Source of the DNA: Thermocoleostomius sinensis A174
Lineage (GTDB): Bacteria > Cyanobacteriota > Cyanobacteriia > Elainellales > Elainellaceae
Direction: 5' to 3'
DNA: 64,000 nucleotides
Assembly: GCF_026802175.1 (NCBI RefSeq)
Contig: NZ_CP113797.1
Span: 558,001 to 622,000 of the forward strand
The notes below the pieces were generated by a model. The model saw only the letters and a list, made by a program, of their open reading frames with translations. It did not search any database and was not told the DNA's origin. Both the position numbers and the translations under genes were made by a program. Shown piece by piece: positions 19,725 to 28,367 of the stretch (the stretch's first letter is position 1; each line of letters begins with the position of its first letter).

Positions 19725-20226
19725 AGCGTATCCGATTTGTCTAGAAGTTCTTGATAGTTGGCTTCCCTACCTTACCATTGACCTGATTTCTACAACACAA
19801 CTGAGCAAAACTTCAGGTAGAAACCCAAGTAAGCAACTAGGCAACTCATGCGGGCTGAACTCGATCGATCATAATTCAAGCGGCTTCAGTTGGTTGAGCG
19901 AAGCCAGCATAGCCCCAAAATTTAGACAACTCCGCTCAAACCTGACTATTCGCCGGTTATGCCTACAGCCTGCCCACTCTATCTCTCTTCAGATACTTAA
20001 GATACTTACAAGATCTCTAGAGCAATCCTTCGGACAGTGTTTGTGAGAACGCTGCCCCCTCGTCATACCGTCGTTTTAGCCCTCACTCTCAATTCCTCTG
20101 CCACAGTGAGCGAGGGGCATTGATCTGGCTCCTGTCGCCCTGTTTGGGAGCAGGGGATGAGGGATGAGAGCGGGTTCGGGATACAAGTGTCCGGACTATT
20201 GCTAGAGAGATCGTTAAGTGAGATTG
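19725..20226. other. Intergenic region, ilvD upstream / glnB downstream
   Basis: About 500 bases. They contain the ilvD promoter region, the short direct repeat AGATACTTA (two copies near 19994-20011), and a C/G-rich palindromic block at 20083-20165 related to the dispersed repeat family. No gene is seen. Confidence 0.45.
20083..20165. repeat. Dispersed palindromic intergenic repeat, degenerate copy
   Basis: Starts AGCCCTCACTCTCAATTCCTC and ends GGGATGAGGGATGAGAGCGGG; the two ends are roughly complementary. It resembles the copies at 12958, 21904 and 30821 but is the most diverged. Confidence 0.45.
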
Positions 20227-20580
<354 letters not shown>

Positions 20581-20676
20581 CTAGATACACAAGAGTAGGT
20601 GTGCAATGGTTGTTAAGTGGTTGTCTATAGTCTGAGTAACCTGATTGTTTCTATCACCGCTAGGAAAACAGATTTT

Positions 20677-20690
20677 GTAGTTTAGGTTAC
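20677..20690 (-). promoter_or_regulatory. NtcA-binding site upstream of glnB
   Basis: On the minus strand the sequence reads GTAACCTAAACTAC, a perfect GTA-N8-TAC palindrome. A weak -10-like TAGAAA lies 23 bases downstream, close to the N22 spacing of class II NtcA promoters. Nitrogen control of glnB through NtcA is known in cyanobacteria. Confidence 0.8.
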
Positions 20691-20763
20691 TTGACGGGTA
20701 AGAACAACTCCTCATTTTGCCACTAGTTTTGGGTCTAGAGGCATTCCTACCCCAGAGATTGAT

Positions 20764-21168
20764 CTAGAGATTGGTGGAAATAGCCTGCACTGGGCAAGTA
20801 GGAATGCACTGTTCACAAACCACACAGCGCGATCGAGTGAAATTAAGCTGAAAGGTTTCAGGATGTAGGTTCAGGGCTTCAGTCGGGCAAACCCCTGTAC
20901 ACAATCCGCAATGTACACAAACCTCTTCATCAATCACAATTTCCCGTCCAACAGACGAAACCCCAATATTTTGAGATTGCATCCACTCCAGCGCTGCATC
21001 GAGTTGATCAATATCTCCCGACAGTTCCACTACCAGCGTGCCAATCTGGTTGGGGGTGACTTGGGCGCGAATAATATTAGCCGCCACATTAAAATCCTTT
21101 GCCAGCCGATACGTCACTGGCATATGTACCGATCGCTTTGGAAAGATGAGAGTGACTCGCTTCTTCAC
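20764..21168 (-). CDS. NIL domain plus 2[4Fe-4S] ferredoxin protein
   Basis: A protein of about 134 residues. The N-terminal NIL domain (about 1-72) has the ACT-like pattern VTLIFPKRSVHMPVTYRLAK and LVVELSGDIDQLDAAL; the C-terminal bacterial ferredoxin domain has two clusters, CVHCGLCTGVCP and CVVCEQCIPTCP. NIL domains occur in methionine-uptake ATPases as a ligand-sensing module; the fused ferredoxin suggests a redox step possibly tied to sulfur amino acids. I set the start at GTG 21168 (then KKRVTLIF) from similarity to family N-termini; a TTG at 21195 would add nine residues. Confidence 0.88.
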   Translation of the reverse strand: MKKRVTLIFPKRSVHMPVTYRLAKDFNVAANIIRAQVTPNQIGTLVVELSGDIDQLDAALEWMQSQNIGVSSVGREIVIDEEVCVHCGLCTGVCPTEALNLHPETFQLNFTRSRCVVCEQCIPTCPVQAISTNL

Positions 21169-21278
21169 GGCAGGATTTGTAAACTGGATTTGCAACCTTT
21201 ATAAACTAAGAGTAACGCGTAGACATTCATCTACCGCCACTCCCCACTCCCTATTCCCTATTTCCATTATCGTCCGCT

Positions 21279-21890
21279 ATGTCTGTTAATCAATCTGAAC
21301 CAACCACTCCATCCAATCCACTATTGGAACCAACCACAACCTCCGTTGCTATTCGTATTCGCAACCTTGTCGTCGTGTTCGTGGCGATCGTGCTTAGTGT
21401 AACTATTTTTTTGGGATTGCGCACCGGGACGAGTACTGCCTCACTAGCCGCTATGGCCGAGACAGCTACACCGCTGAATGTCGCCTTGAGCAATCACAAA
21501 CCCACACTCATGGAGTTTTATGCCGATTGGTGTACGGCATGTCAGGCGATGGCGCAAGATATGAGCGATTTGCGGCAGGAGTATGGCGATCGGGTGAATT
21601 TTGTCATGCTGAATGTTGATAACAGCAAATGGTTGCCCGAAATGCTAGCGTATCGTGTGGATGGCATTCCCCACTTTGTGTTTTTAGGTACCGAGGGAGA
21701 AACCATTGCCAGCACCATCGGCGAACAACCCCGAACAATTATGGCGTCTAATTTGGAAGCGCTCATTGCTGGACAAGCTCTGCCCTATGTTCGATCGCAA
21801 GGTCGTACTTCTGAACTAGATTCAGCGGCCATTCCCCAACCCCGCCCAGATGATCCCCGCAGTCATGGCAGTCAAGTTCTGATTGACTGA
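21279..21890 (+). CDS. Membrane-anchored thioredoxin-like protein (TxlA/HCF164-like)
   Basis: A 203-residue protein with an N-terminal transmembrane anchor at about 28-46 (VVVFVAIVLSVTIFLGL) and a thioredoxin fold carrying the redox pair in FYADWCTACQAM (near 86-93) and the cis-proline in DGIPHFVFLG. A Pro/Asp-rich tail follows. It resembles cyanobacterial TxlA and plant HCF164, which pass reducing equivalents across the thylakoid or cytoplasmic membrane for cytochrome assembly. With one N-terminal anchor, the redox domain is expected on the lumenal/periplasmic side. Divergent from the NIL-ferredoxin gene. Confidence 0.85.
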   Translation: MSVNQSEPTTPSNPLLEPTTTSVAIRIRNLVVVFVAIVLSVTIFLGLRTGTSTASLAAMAETATPLNVALSNHKPTLMEFYADWCTACQAMAQDMSDLRQEYGDRVNFVMLNVDNSKWLPEMLAYRVDGIPHFVFLGTEGETIASTIGEQPRTIMASNLEALIAGQALPYVRSQGRTSELDSAAIPQPRPDDPRSHGSQVLID

Positions 21891-21903
21891 CACACGGTTC
21901 CCG

Positions 21904-21945
21904 CCCTCACCCTAAGTCCCTCCCCAGAGTTGGAGAGGGACTTTA
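21904..21945 (+). repeat. Dispersed palindromic repeat, possible terminator
   Basis: CCCTCACCCTAAGTCCCTCC pairs back through GGAGAGGGACT; the outer stem AGTCCCTC/GAGGGACT is perfect. It sits directly after the thioredoxin-like gene and before the convergent 38-residue gene, so it may also act as a terminator. Confidence 0.6.
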
Positions 21946-21987
21946 GAAAACGCACAAAAACGCACAAATTTATGATGTAACCCGTTG

Positions 21988-22104
21988 TTATGCGTTGCGT
22001 AGAGCCGCATACGCTTGACTAACACGATAGGCCATCAAGCCACAGAGAGCAGGACAAACCGCAATGCTAACAATGGCAATGACGAAAGATAAATCAGAAG
22101 TCAT
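21988..22104 (-). CDS. 38-residue single-TM microprotein
   Basis: An ORF of 38 codons plus TAA. The start ATG (22104) is preceded by AGGAGATTGTCC, a strong Shine-Dalgarno seven bases upstream, which makes translation likely. The protein begins MTSDLSFVIAIVSIAVCPAL and ends MAYRVSQAYAALRNA: a short polar N-terminus, one hydrophobic helix (about residues 5-25) and a positively charged tail. The size and shape recall small photosystem or NDH subunits; the SD...IAIV...PAL pattern faintly recalls PsaM, but I cannot assign it. A leader hairpin lies upstream at 22148-22165. It is convergent with the TxlA-like gene. Confidence 0.7.
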   Translation of the reverse strand: MTSDLSFVIAIVSIAVCPALCGLMAYRVSQAYAALRNA

Positions 22105-22147
22105 GGACAATCTCCTAACTGATTGGATGGTGTTGAACGATAGTGAA

Positions 22148-22165
22148 CATGGAGTTAATTCCATG
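22148..22165. repeat. Hairpin in the leader of the 38-residue gene
   Basis: CATGGA and TCCATG form a perfect 6-bp stem around GTTAAT. It lies about 45 bases upstream of the microprotein start, inside a larger imperfect pairing between GGTGTTGA (near 22129) and TCAACATCACC (near 22187). It could be a 5' UTR structure or a regulator site. Confidence 0.45.
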
Positions 22166-22273
22166 CTGTCTAAAACCAGTAGACCTCAACATCACCCGAT
22201 CGGGTTCCTTTGCTGACGAATTTGTCGTGAATGAAATGTAAGTTATTCGATCGATACAAACAGCAACATCCAC

Positions 22274-22585
22274 TCAGGAACGCAGGAATGATTCGCTGTA
22301 TTCCCCGACTTCGTCAATTTCATTCATTAAATAAGTGGTTGCACGCAATCGAAGCGCTACTAATTCTCGATAAAAGGGATTCAGCTTACACAAGGGAGGA
22401 ATCGAAAATGAATTGCTAAACCAATAAATTCGCCGTTCAAACGGACACCGCGCTGGAATATGATTACAAATCCACTCTGCTGTCGCTCTGTCAGTGATTT
22501 CGATCGCATCGAGCTTGTGCCGTAACCGAGTCAGCGGATTGATCTCGGAAAACTGAAATATCAAATTTCTAACGAAATTCTTCAT
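22274..22585 (-). CDS. Mo-dependent nitrogenase C-terminal domain (Mo_nitro_C) protein
   Basis: A 103-residue protein with the conserved core of the Mo_nitro_C family common in cyanobacteria: LRHKLDAIEITD, ICNHIPARCPFER, then IPPLCKLNPFY and LRLRATTYL. Despite the family name, stand-alone copies are widespread in non-fixing strains, and no nif gene is near this one. The conserved cysteines (in ARCPFER and PLCKLNP) may bind a metal or cofactor. No good Shine-Dalgarno is visible before ATG 22585. Function unknown. Confidence 0.8.
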   Translation of the reverse strand: MKNFVRNLIFQFSEINPLTRLRHKLDAIEITDRATAEWICNHIPARCPFERRIYWFSNSFSIPPLCKLNPFYRELVALRLRATTYLMNEIDEVGEYSESFLRS

Positions 22586-22621
22586 AGGAAGGATGTGTGC
22601 TTAGATACCAATGTTGATTAC

Positions 22622-22646
22622 AGGGCGTGGATTTGTGGAACGCCCT
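22622..22646. repeat. Inverted repeat between two minus-strand genes
   Basis: AGGGCGT (22622-22628) and ACGCCCT (22640-22646) form a 7-bp GC-rich stem with an 11-base loop. It lies just after the thioredoxin-fusion gene stop. There is no T-run on either strand, so terminator action is uncertain. Confidence 0.4.
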
Positions 22647-22665
22647 AACAAACTTTCATAGCCGG

Positions 22666-23466
22666 CTATTCAACTGTTGCCGTAGCAAGATGACGGCTGA
22701 GAACTTTAGTAAACAACGCCGCAGGAATGGCTCCATCAATTTTGTCTACGATCGCGCCGTCTTTGAATAAGAGAACGGTAGGAATTGTGTTGATGCCATA
22801 GCGCATCGGCAAGCTGGGATCTGCGTCCATATTGACCTTGATAATTGTGATCCGATCGCCAAACTGTTCAGAAATATTATCGATGGTTGGCGCAAAAATC
22901 TCGCATGGCTGACAACCTGCCGCCCAGAAGTAAACTAATACCGGAATGCGGCTCTGTTGAATTTCGCGGATAAACGTTTCATCAACCTGTAGCATCAAAT
23001 TGCCTAGCTCAACAAAATCAGCAGAACGATTGGCTGAGGGGTTCTCAATCCGTCCTTGCGGAGTTGGAGTGGCAATGAATGTCAGTTCTTCAACAGTATC
23101 TTTCTCTGATGGCTTCAGCGTTAATTTCACATAGGATGCTAGATTTAACGATCGCACTAAGGTTAGAGATGCGATGTTGTCATAGGTAATTTGATAGAAG
23201 GGAGCACGGTTCAACGAAGTAGATAAAGACGCTGCAATGTTGCTAATCGCTTGCAACTCGTTTGCCTTAGCTTGAGGCTCTAGGATCAACCGATCGCTGG
23301 TAAGATGACAGAGATAACGCAGTTGCGCCTGTGGTTTATATCCCAATAGGTGTTTTTCAATTTCGGTAATTACAAATGAGAAGTGATGGTATTCTCCACG
23401 TTCTAAACTAGTGGTGCTAAGAGCAACAGGAGAATAATCTTCGATCGGGTTTCTCATCATGAACAT
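22666..23466 (-). CDS. Two-domain protein: N-terminal PH/GRAM-like region plus thioredoxin
   Basis: A 266-residue protein. Residues about 1-150 form a beta-rich region with a PH/GRAM-like pattern (YLCHLTSDRLILEP, then YQITYDNIASLTLVR and YVKLTLKPSEKD). Residues about 160-266 form a thioredoxin domain with FWAAGCQPCEIFAP and the cis-proline in INTIPTVLLFKDG. The redox motif is CQPC rather than the usual CGPC. The start is ATG 23466 because GGAG lies eight bases upstream; the frame itself extends to 23550. There is no signal peptide or membrane segment, so it is probably cytoplasmic. The N-terminal assignment is tentative. Confidence 0.75.
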   Translation of the reverse strand: MFMMRNPIEDYSPVALSTTSLERGEYHHFSFVITEIEKHLLGYKPQAQLRYLCHLTSDRLILEPQAKANELQAISNIAASLSTSLNRAPFYQITYDNIASLTLVRSLNLASYVKLTLKPSEKDTVEELTFIATPTPQGRIENPSANRSADFVELGNLMLQVDETFIREIQQSRIPVLVYFWAAGCQPCEIFAPTIDNISEQFGDRITIIKVNMDADPSLPMRYGINTIPTVLLFKDGAIVDKIDGAIPAALFTKVLSRHLATATVE

Positions 23467-23686
23467 TGTTGTATCTCCAATGCGTTCTAGGTTGGGCTTA
23501 ATCGGGTAATCTGGCGTGTCAATGGTTAGTTGCTTGCCTGATCTACACAATAAGGCGTTACTACGGGAGATACATTCACAGTTTGTACAAGTTCAATGGC
23601 TGACTTCGGGAAGCGTGATGGTCAATAAGTGCGATGTGATTGACCGAAACATGCAACGATTTTATTTTGAAATTGGCTAGGTTAAA

Positions 23687-25897
23687 TCAATCATTCTCTT
23701 TGGGACGGGCCAGCTCCATCAGCATCTTATGAGCACTGCGTTCTGGTTCGCCGTTTTGGGGATGGCGTTGCACATAAGAGCCATCAGGCTGAAGTTCCCA
23801 CGCTTGGCGGTTATCTGACAACATGATGCTCAAAATTTCTTGCAAATCCTTGGCTAAATCTGGATCTTCAACCGGAGTTACTGCTTCTACCCGACGATCG
23901 AGGTTGCGCGGCATCCAATCAGCGCTGCCAATGTATAGTTCTTCGTTGCCGCTATTCTGAAAATAGAAAATTCGTGAATGTTCCAGATATCGTCCGATTA
24001 CACTAATCACACGAATGTTTTCACTAACAGGCTTCAGTCCAGGGCGCAGACAACAAATTCCTCGCACAATTAAATCAATTTGCACATCTGCTTGCGAGGC
24101 TTCGTACAACGTAGCAATAATTTGTGGATCAACCAACGAATTCATCTTGGCAATAATCCGGCCCGACTTTCCGGACTTGCACTGCTCAATCTCGCGACGA
24201 ATCAAACTCACCATGTGATCGCGCAAATTGACCGGAGCCACCAACAGTTTGCGATACGATCGTTGCCGTGAATAGCCCGTTAAGTAGTTAAACAGATCGG
24301 TTAGATCTGCCCCAAGTTCTTCTCGACAACTGAGTAAACCCAAGTCAGTGTACAGTTTTGCAGTTTTGGAATTGTAGTTTCCAGTCCCCACATGCACATA
24401 GCGCCGAATGCGATCGCCCTCTTGCCGCACAACCAGAGTAGTTTTGGTGTGCGTTTTTAGCCCAACTAGCCCGTACACCACATGAACACCTGTCTGTTCA
24501 AGCTTGCGGGCCCAGTTGATGTTATTTTCTTCATCAAAGCGAGCCTTCAATTCTACCAATACGGCCACCTGTTTGCCGTTTTCAGCCGCTGTAATCAGTG
24601 CATTGACAATCGGAGAATCACCAGAGGTACGATACAGCGTCATCTTAATGGCCAACACATTCGGATCGATCGCCGCTTGAGTAATGAAAAGCTCTACAGA
24701 AGCGGCAAAAGAATCATAGGGATGATGCACCAACAAATCCTTACGACGAATGACTGAGAAGACATCATTACCCTCTTCCAGAGGAGTTCCTTCAGCCACC
24801 AACTCATTCACAAGTTGCAACCGCGGCGGCACCACAGGCGACCAAGACGGATCTTTTAGCTCTGGCAATGGCAGCGATCGCAGGGACATGAGATCCTTGA
24901 GGTTCATCAAGCCGTCTACTTCATAAATGTCATTATCGGCTAGCTCTAATTCCTGCATTAACCGCTCTCGCACCGACTGCGGCATCGAGGCATGGATTTC
25001 CATCCTGACCGCTGAACCTCCCAAGCGGCGTTTGCGAAGTTCTTGCTGAATCGCCAATAGCAAATCGTCGGCTTCTTCTTCTTCAACGGCTAGATCGGCA
25101 TCGCGAGTCAGCCGAAACAGCGAATATTCTTGAATAATCATGCCAGGAAACAACATTTCCAAGTTGTGGGCAATCACCTGTTCCAGCGGCACCCCCATCC
25201 ACACTACAGGTTTGCCATCGTGTTGTCGCAACTCTTCGGGAAAGACAACAAAACGCGGGTGGATGCTCGTTGGAACTTTAACCCTGGCAAACTTTTCGTC
25301 AGCTTGGGCCGACGCCTTGATCACCACGGCCAAATTGAGGCTGAGGTTCGACATGTGCGGAAATGGATGGCTAGGATCAACTGCCAGAGGGGTCAAAGTG
25401 GGAAAGATGCGCTTCTCAAACCGATCTTGTAAGTACAGCCGTTGCTCCTGGTTCAAGTCTATGTAGTTTAGTAAATGAATGCCGTGATTGGCCAACTCAG
25501 GACGTAGCTCGGTTTCAAAATGTTGGTGTTGCTTTACTACCATCGGATGCAGTATTGCACTAATGTCCTGTAATTGCTGTTGCGGTGTACGCCCGTCAGG
25601 GGTCAGTTGGCTAACTTGAGCCGCGACTTGATCTTTGAGAACGGCCACTCGCACCATGAAAAACTCGTCTAGGTTCGAGCTAAAGATCGACATAAACTTG
25701 AGCCGCTCTAGTAAAGGCGTGCGATCATCAATGGCTTCATGCAATACGCGACGATTGAATTCAAGCCAGCTTAACTCGCGATTAATGTAGTGTTCGCGAT
25801 CGACATGGCTAACCTCGGGTGTGGATTTCTTCGAGGCTTTTGCTTTAGAAATAGCAGTGGATGAAGAGCGCTTTTTGTTCACGGGATTCTGATGCAA
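23687..25897 (-). CDS. ppk1: Polyphosphate kinase 1
   Basis: A 736-residue PPK1 that polymerises the gamma-phosphate of ATP into polyphosphate. The N-terminal domain begins YINRELSWLEFNRRVLHEA; the head domain and two phospholipase-D-like catalytic domains follow. The autophosphorylated histidine is in GLKTHTKTTLVVRQE (near 475), with the nearby VELKARFDEENNINWA. The second catalytic region includes IGSADWMPRNLDRRVEAVTP. The N-terminal 30 residues are a basic, Ser/Lys-rich extension (KKRSSSTAISKAKASKKS). A pair of direct repeats lies just upstream of the start. Confidence 0.95.
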   Translation of the reverse strand: MHQNPVNKKRSSSTAISKAKASKKSTPEVSHVDREHYINRELSWLEFNRRVLHEAIDDRTPLLERLKFMSIFSSNLDEFFMVRVAVLKDQVAAQVSQLTPDGRTPQQQLQDISAILHPMVVKQHQHFETELRPELANHGIHLLNYIDLNQEQRLYLQDRFEKRIFPTLTPLAVDPSHPFPHMSNLSLNLAVVIKASAQADEKFARVKVPTSIHPRFVVFPEELRQHDGKPVVWMGVPLEQVIAHNLEMLFPGMIIQEYSLFRLTRDADLAVEEEEADDLLLAIQQELRKRRLGGSAVRMEIHASMPQSVRERLMQELELADNDIYEVDGLMNLKDLMSLRSLPLPELKDPSWSPVVPPRLQLVNELVAEGTPLEEGNDVFSVIRRKDLLVHHPYDSFAASVELFITQAAIDPNVLAIKMTLYRTSGDSPIVNALITAAENGKQVAVLVELKARFDEENNINWARKLEQTGVHVVYGLVGLKTHTKTTLVVRQEGDRIRRYVHVGTGNYNSKTAKLYTDLGLLSCREELGADLTDLFNYLTGYSRQRSYRKLLVAPVNLRDHMVSLIRREIEQCKSGKSGRIIAKMNSLVDPQIIATLYEASQADVQIDLIVRGICCLRPGLKPVSENIRVISVIGRYLEHSRIFYFQNSGNEELYIGSADWMPRNLDRRVEAVTPVEDPDLAKDLQEILSIMLSDNRQAWELQPDGSYVQRHPQNGEPERSAHKMLMELARPKEND

Positions 25898-25922
25898 CGG
25901 ATGGGGTAAATAACACTAGTAA

Positions 25923-25944
25923 TAAACGTGAGTAGTAAACGTGA
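25923..25944. repeat. Direct repeat upstream of ppk1
   Basis: Two copies of TAAACGTGA (25923-25931 and 25936-25944) with a 13-base period, 26-47 bases before the ppk1 start codon. They do not match the cyanobacterial Pho box (CTTAACCT repeats) and may be an operator for another regulator. Confidence 0.4.
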
Positions 25945-26154
25945 ACATAGTCCACAGAGTTGTCGATCGAGTTGATTGACTAGTGTGATGGTTGTTTATT
26001 GTCTCATCCTCCAACCGGGGAGGGAAGCCTCTGCGGATGCATTTGTTCTGGCAAAGATGTCTGGCAAAGATGTAGAACTCTCTCTAGAAATCCGTAAAAG
26101 TTGCTAGCTCTGCTGTAGGTAGAGAAGTGTGATCCCTACAATGCCCATCGTCTC

Positions 26155-27684
26155 ATGCAACCCTCCCTTCCATCCAATGCAACCCATTCGGTAGAGAATT
26201 CAACTCGTCGTTGGAAAAAGCTTGTGCTGTGGTCTAGTGCCAGTGTGGCCACGATCGTAGTTTCCTTCGGTGGATATACTGTGGTGCAGTGGTTCGCCAC
26301 CGGGGCCGATCGAACGAGCTTGGAATATGCCATCACGCTACAGCAGCAAGGACGCTTTCAAGCCTGCATCAACCAAGCGCAGCTAGTTTCGTCGGCATCG
26401 CCACTGCATGACCAAGCTGAAGCTGTTCGGCAGGCCTGTCAGTTAAGCCAAGCCAACACGTTGGCCCAACAAAATAACCTAACCGAGGCTGTCAAACTTC
26501 TCGGCGGCATTTCTTCTGATCGTTCCCTGAATCCTAGAGTCCAAACTGCGCTAGATGATTGGTCAAAACTGCTGATCGATCGTGCCACTGCCGAGTATGA
26601 CATGGGCAACCGAGACGCGGCGATCGTCATGCTTCGCACAATTCCTGCCAGCAGTTCAATGCATTCAGAAGCTGCTGCAACCATGTCCAAATGGGCTGAA
26701 GAATGGACAGCGAATGCCAACCATATTCAAAAAATTCGTCAGGTACTACAGGTCAACGACCTTAAGGGAGCTTTTGCAGAACTCCAAAAAATCACCACGC
26801 TCTATTGGACGCAGCAGGCTCATACGATCATCTTGGACAAAATTACCGAAATTATTGCCTACGAACAGTCCGTAGCCGCAGCCAATGCCGAAAAGCTGGC
26901 GATCGCCGAGCAACTGAGAGCCGAAGCCGAGCGATTATTGGCCAAAGCTAAGGCAAAAGCCGACGCCCACTATGCCAAGAGTTATGCTCCTCCTAAGCCC
27001 CACCACTGGCAACCAATACTGCATTGGACTCCCATTCCTTGGGTGCGGAAATGGCTACCGCCGGTGCCGATCGTCTATCCTCGACCGCCTGTGTTTCACC
27101 CAGGCGATTTGACCGATCCATCGGCTGGTTCATCACCCGCTCCATCCAACCCAGTCCCCATTGATTTTCCAGCGGAGGTTGGTATTCCTAGTGATGAAGG
27201 AACGGTTGCAGATGAGCCAACCAGTCCTGACGAGGCCACTCCAGGTGAGAGTGGGCCATCCGATGTGATTTCGTCACCTGATGCCGAAACATCTTCCGAA
27301 ACACCCTCCGATGAACTGACACCTGATGTAGATGAGCCGATCGCCACACCAGACGCCATTTCCCCGGTTGATGACCTCCCCCTGCCAGATGTAACTCTAC
27401 CAGAAGACCCCGCGCCACCAGATGATCCAGTGGTGCCAGTGGTGCCGGATGCGATCGATCCCGCAGAGATTCCACCGCCCGAACCAGCGGATGTGTTCAT
27501 ACCAGATCCGATTCCGCCCGACATTGCGCCACCGCCTGATAGCTTTCCTGAAGCACCCCTTACTGACCCGGTGTTTGATCCCGTGGTGGAGGATGTTGCT
27601 GTTCCTGACCTTGCCGATCCAATTCCCCTACCTGAACCTGAGCCTACTACATTGGATGTTCCCTTGGATGCTTTTACAAACTAG
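26155..27684 (+). CDS. Membrane-anchored protein with Pro/Asp-rich tail
   Basis: A 509-residue protein with a short basic N-terminus, one transmembrane helix at about 24-44 (VLWSSASVATIVVSFGGYTVV), and helical, TPR-like repeats rich in A and Q at about 55-260. An AEKLAIAEQLRAEAERLLAKAKAKA helix follows near 243-270, then a basic W/P patch, and the last 190 residues are low-complexity, dominated by P, D, E, S, T and V. The layout suggests a single-pass extracytoplasmic protein with an extended acidic tail. I do not recognise the family. The YbjN gene follows 109 bases later on the same strand. Confidence 0.75.
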   Translation: MQPSLPSNATHSVENSTRRWKKLVLWSSASVATIVVSFGGYTVVQWFATGADRTSLEYAITLQQQGRFQACINQAQLVSSASPLHDQAEAVRQACQLSQANTLAQQNNLTEAVKLLGGISSDRSLNPRVQTALDDWSKLLIDRATAEYDMGNRDAAIVMLRTIPASSSMHSEAAATMSKWAEEWTANANHIQKIRQVLQVNDLKGAFAELQKITTLYWTQQAHTIILDKITEIIAYEQSVAAANAEKLAIAEQLRAEAERLLAKAKAKADAHYAKSYAPPKPHHWQPILHWTPIPWVRKWLPPVPIVYPRPPVFHPGDLTDPSAGSSPAPSNPVPIDFPAEVGIPSDEGTVADEPTSPDEATPGESGPSDVISSPDAETSSETPSDELTPDVDEPIATPDAISPVDDLPLPDVTLPEDPAPPDDPVVPVVPDAIDPAEIPPPEPADVFIPDPIPPDIAPPPDSFPEAPLTDPVFDPVVEDVAVPDLADPIPLPEPEPTTLDVPLDAFTN

Positions 27685-27793
27685 GACAACCAACTAGGAC
27701 AAAGCATTAAAAAAATTGCCAAGATACACCCAAAGAGGACAGCTAAGGGCTAGAGTTGGGGTAGATATTGTTCACGACACACAAACAATCCCT

Positions 27794-28261
27794 ATGGCTG
27801 CCTACGAACTTGAACTCGATACTCCTACGGATTCTGGTGTAACGGATGCGGACGTGACGCTGAACTATGTAGAGATCATTGAAACAGTCATCTCCAGTTT
27901 GCAAGAAGACCAGAGTGCGATGGTTAGCCACACGGATGGAGGCTATATCTGGAAGTTTAAATATGGAAGTGTGGAAGTGTTTGTTCAGCTTCCTGGTCTC
28001 AGCGAAGATGATGATTTAGCAGTGTGGGCATCTGTCTTGAAACTACCTGTGCAAAATGAGGCAGGACTGTTGCGCAAGTTAATGGAAATGAACTGGAGCA
28101 GCACATTCGAAGCGCGTTTTGCTATTTTTGATGACCAAATCGTTGTTTGTGCGAAACGGGCATTGGCAGGGCTGTCTCCGGCGGAAATTTCGCGCAACAT
28201 CACGATCGTGGCTACCATTGCCGATGATAATGACGAGGCCCTGCAAGCAGAGTTTGGATAA
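27794..28261 (+). CDS. YbjN domain-containing protein
   Basis: A 155-residue protein of the YbjN family, which has a fold related to type III secretion chaperones and is common in cyanobacteria. Characteristic runs are YIWKFKYGSVEVFVQLPG and LMEMNWSSTFEARFAIFDDQ, ending in ISRNITIVATIADDNDEAL. I chose ATG 27794; the frame is open upstream to TTG 27716 but those residues lack family similarity. The exact role is unknown; chaperone-like binding of partner proteins is a family-level idea. Confidence 0.82.
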   Translation: MAAYELELDTPTDSGVTDADVTLNYVEIIETVISSLQEDQSAMVSHTDGGYIWKFKYGSVEVFVQLPGLSEDDDLAVWASVLKLPVQNEAGLLRKLMEMNWSSTFEARFAIFDDQIVVCAKRALAGLSPAEISRNITIVATIADDNDEALQAEFG

Positions 28262-28367
28262 GTTGCGGTAAGCTTTGTTTGTCGCGCACATCCTCATTTC
28301 CACTATTTCCACCATCCTGAAAATTGGGTTTACCCTACGGCCTTGGTGGCCGAACGGCTGATCGCTG

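Noticed and set aside
22274-22585. Evidence for nitrogen fixation from a nitrogenase-named domain
   Set aside because: Mo_nitro_C stand-alone proteins are widespread in non-fixing cyanobacteria and no nif genes are present.
27096-27524. 142-codon Ser/Gly-rich minus-strand frame
   Set aside because: Antisense shadow of the Pro/Asp-rich tail of the 26155-27684 gene.
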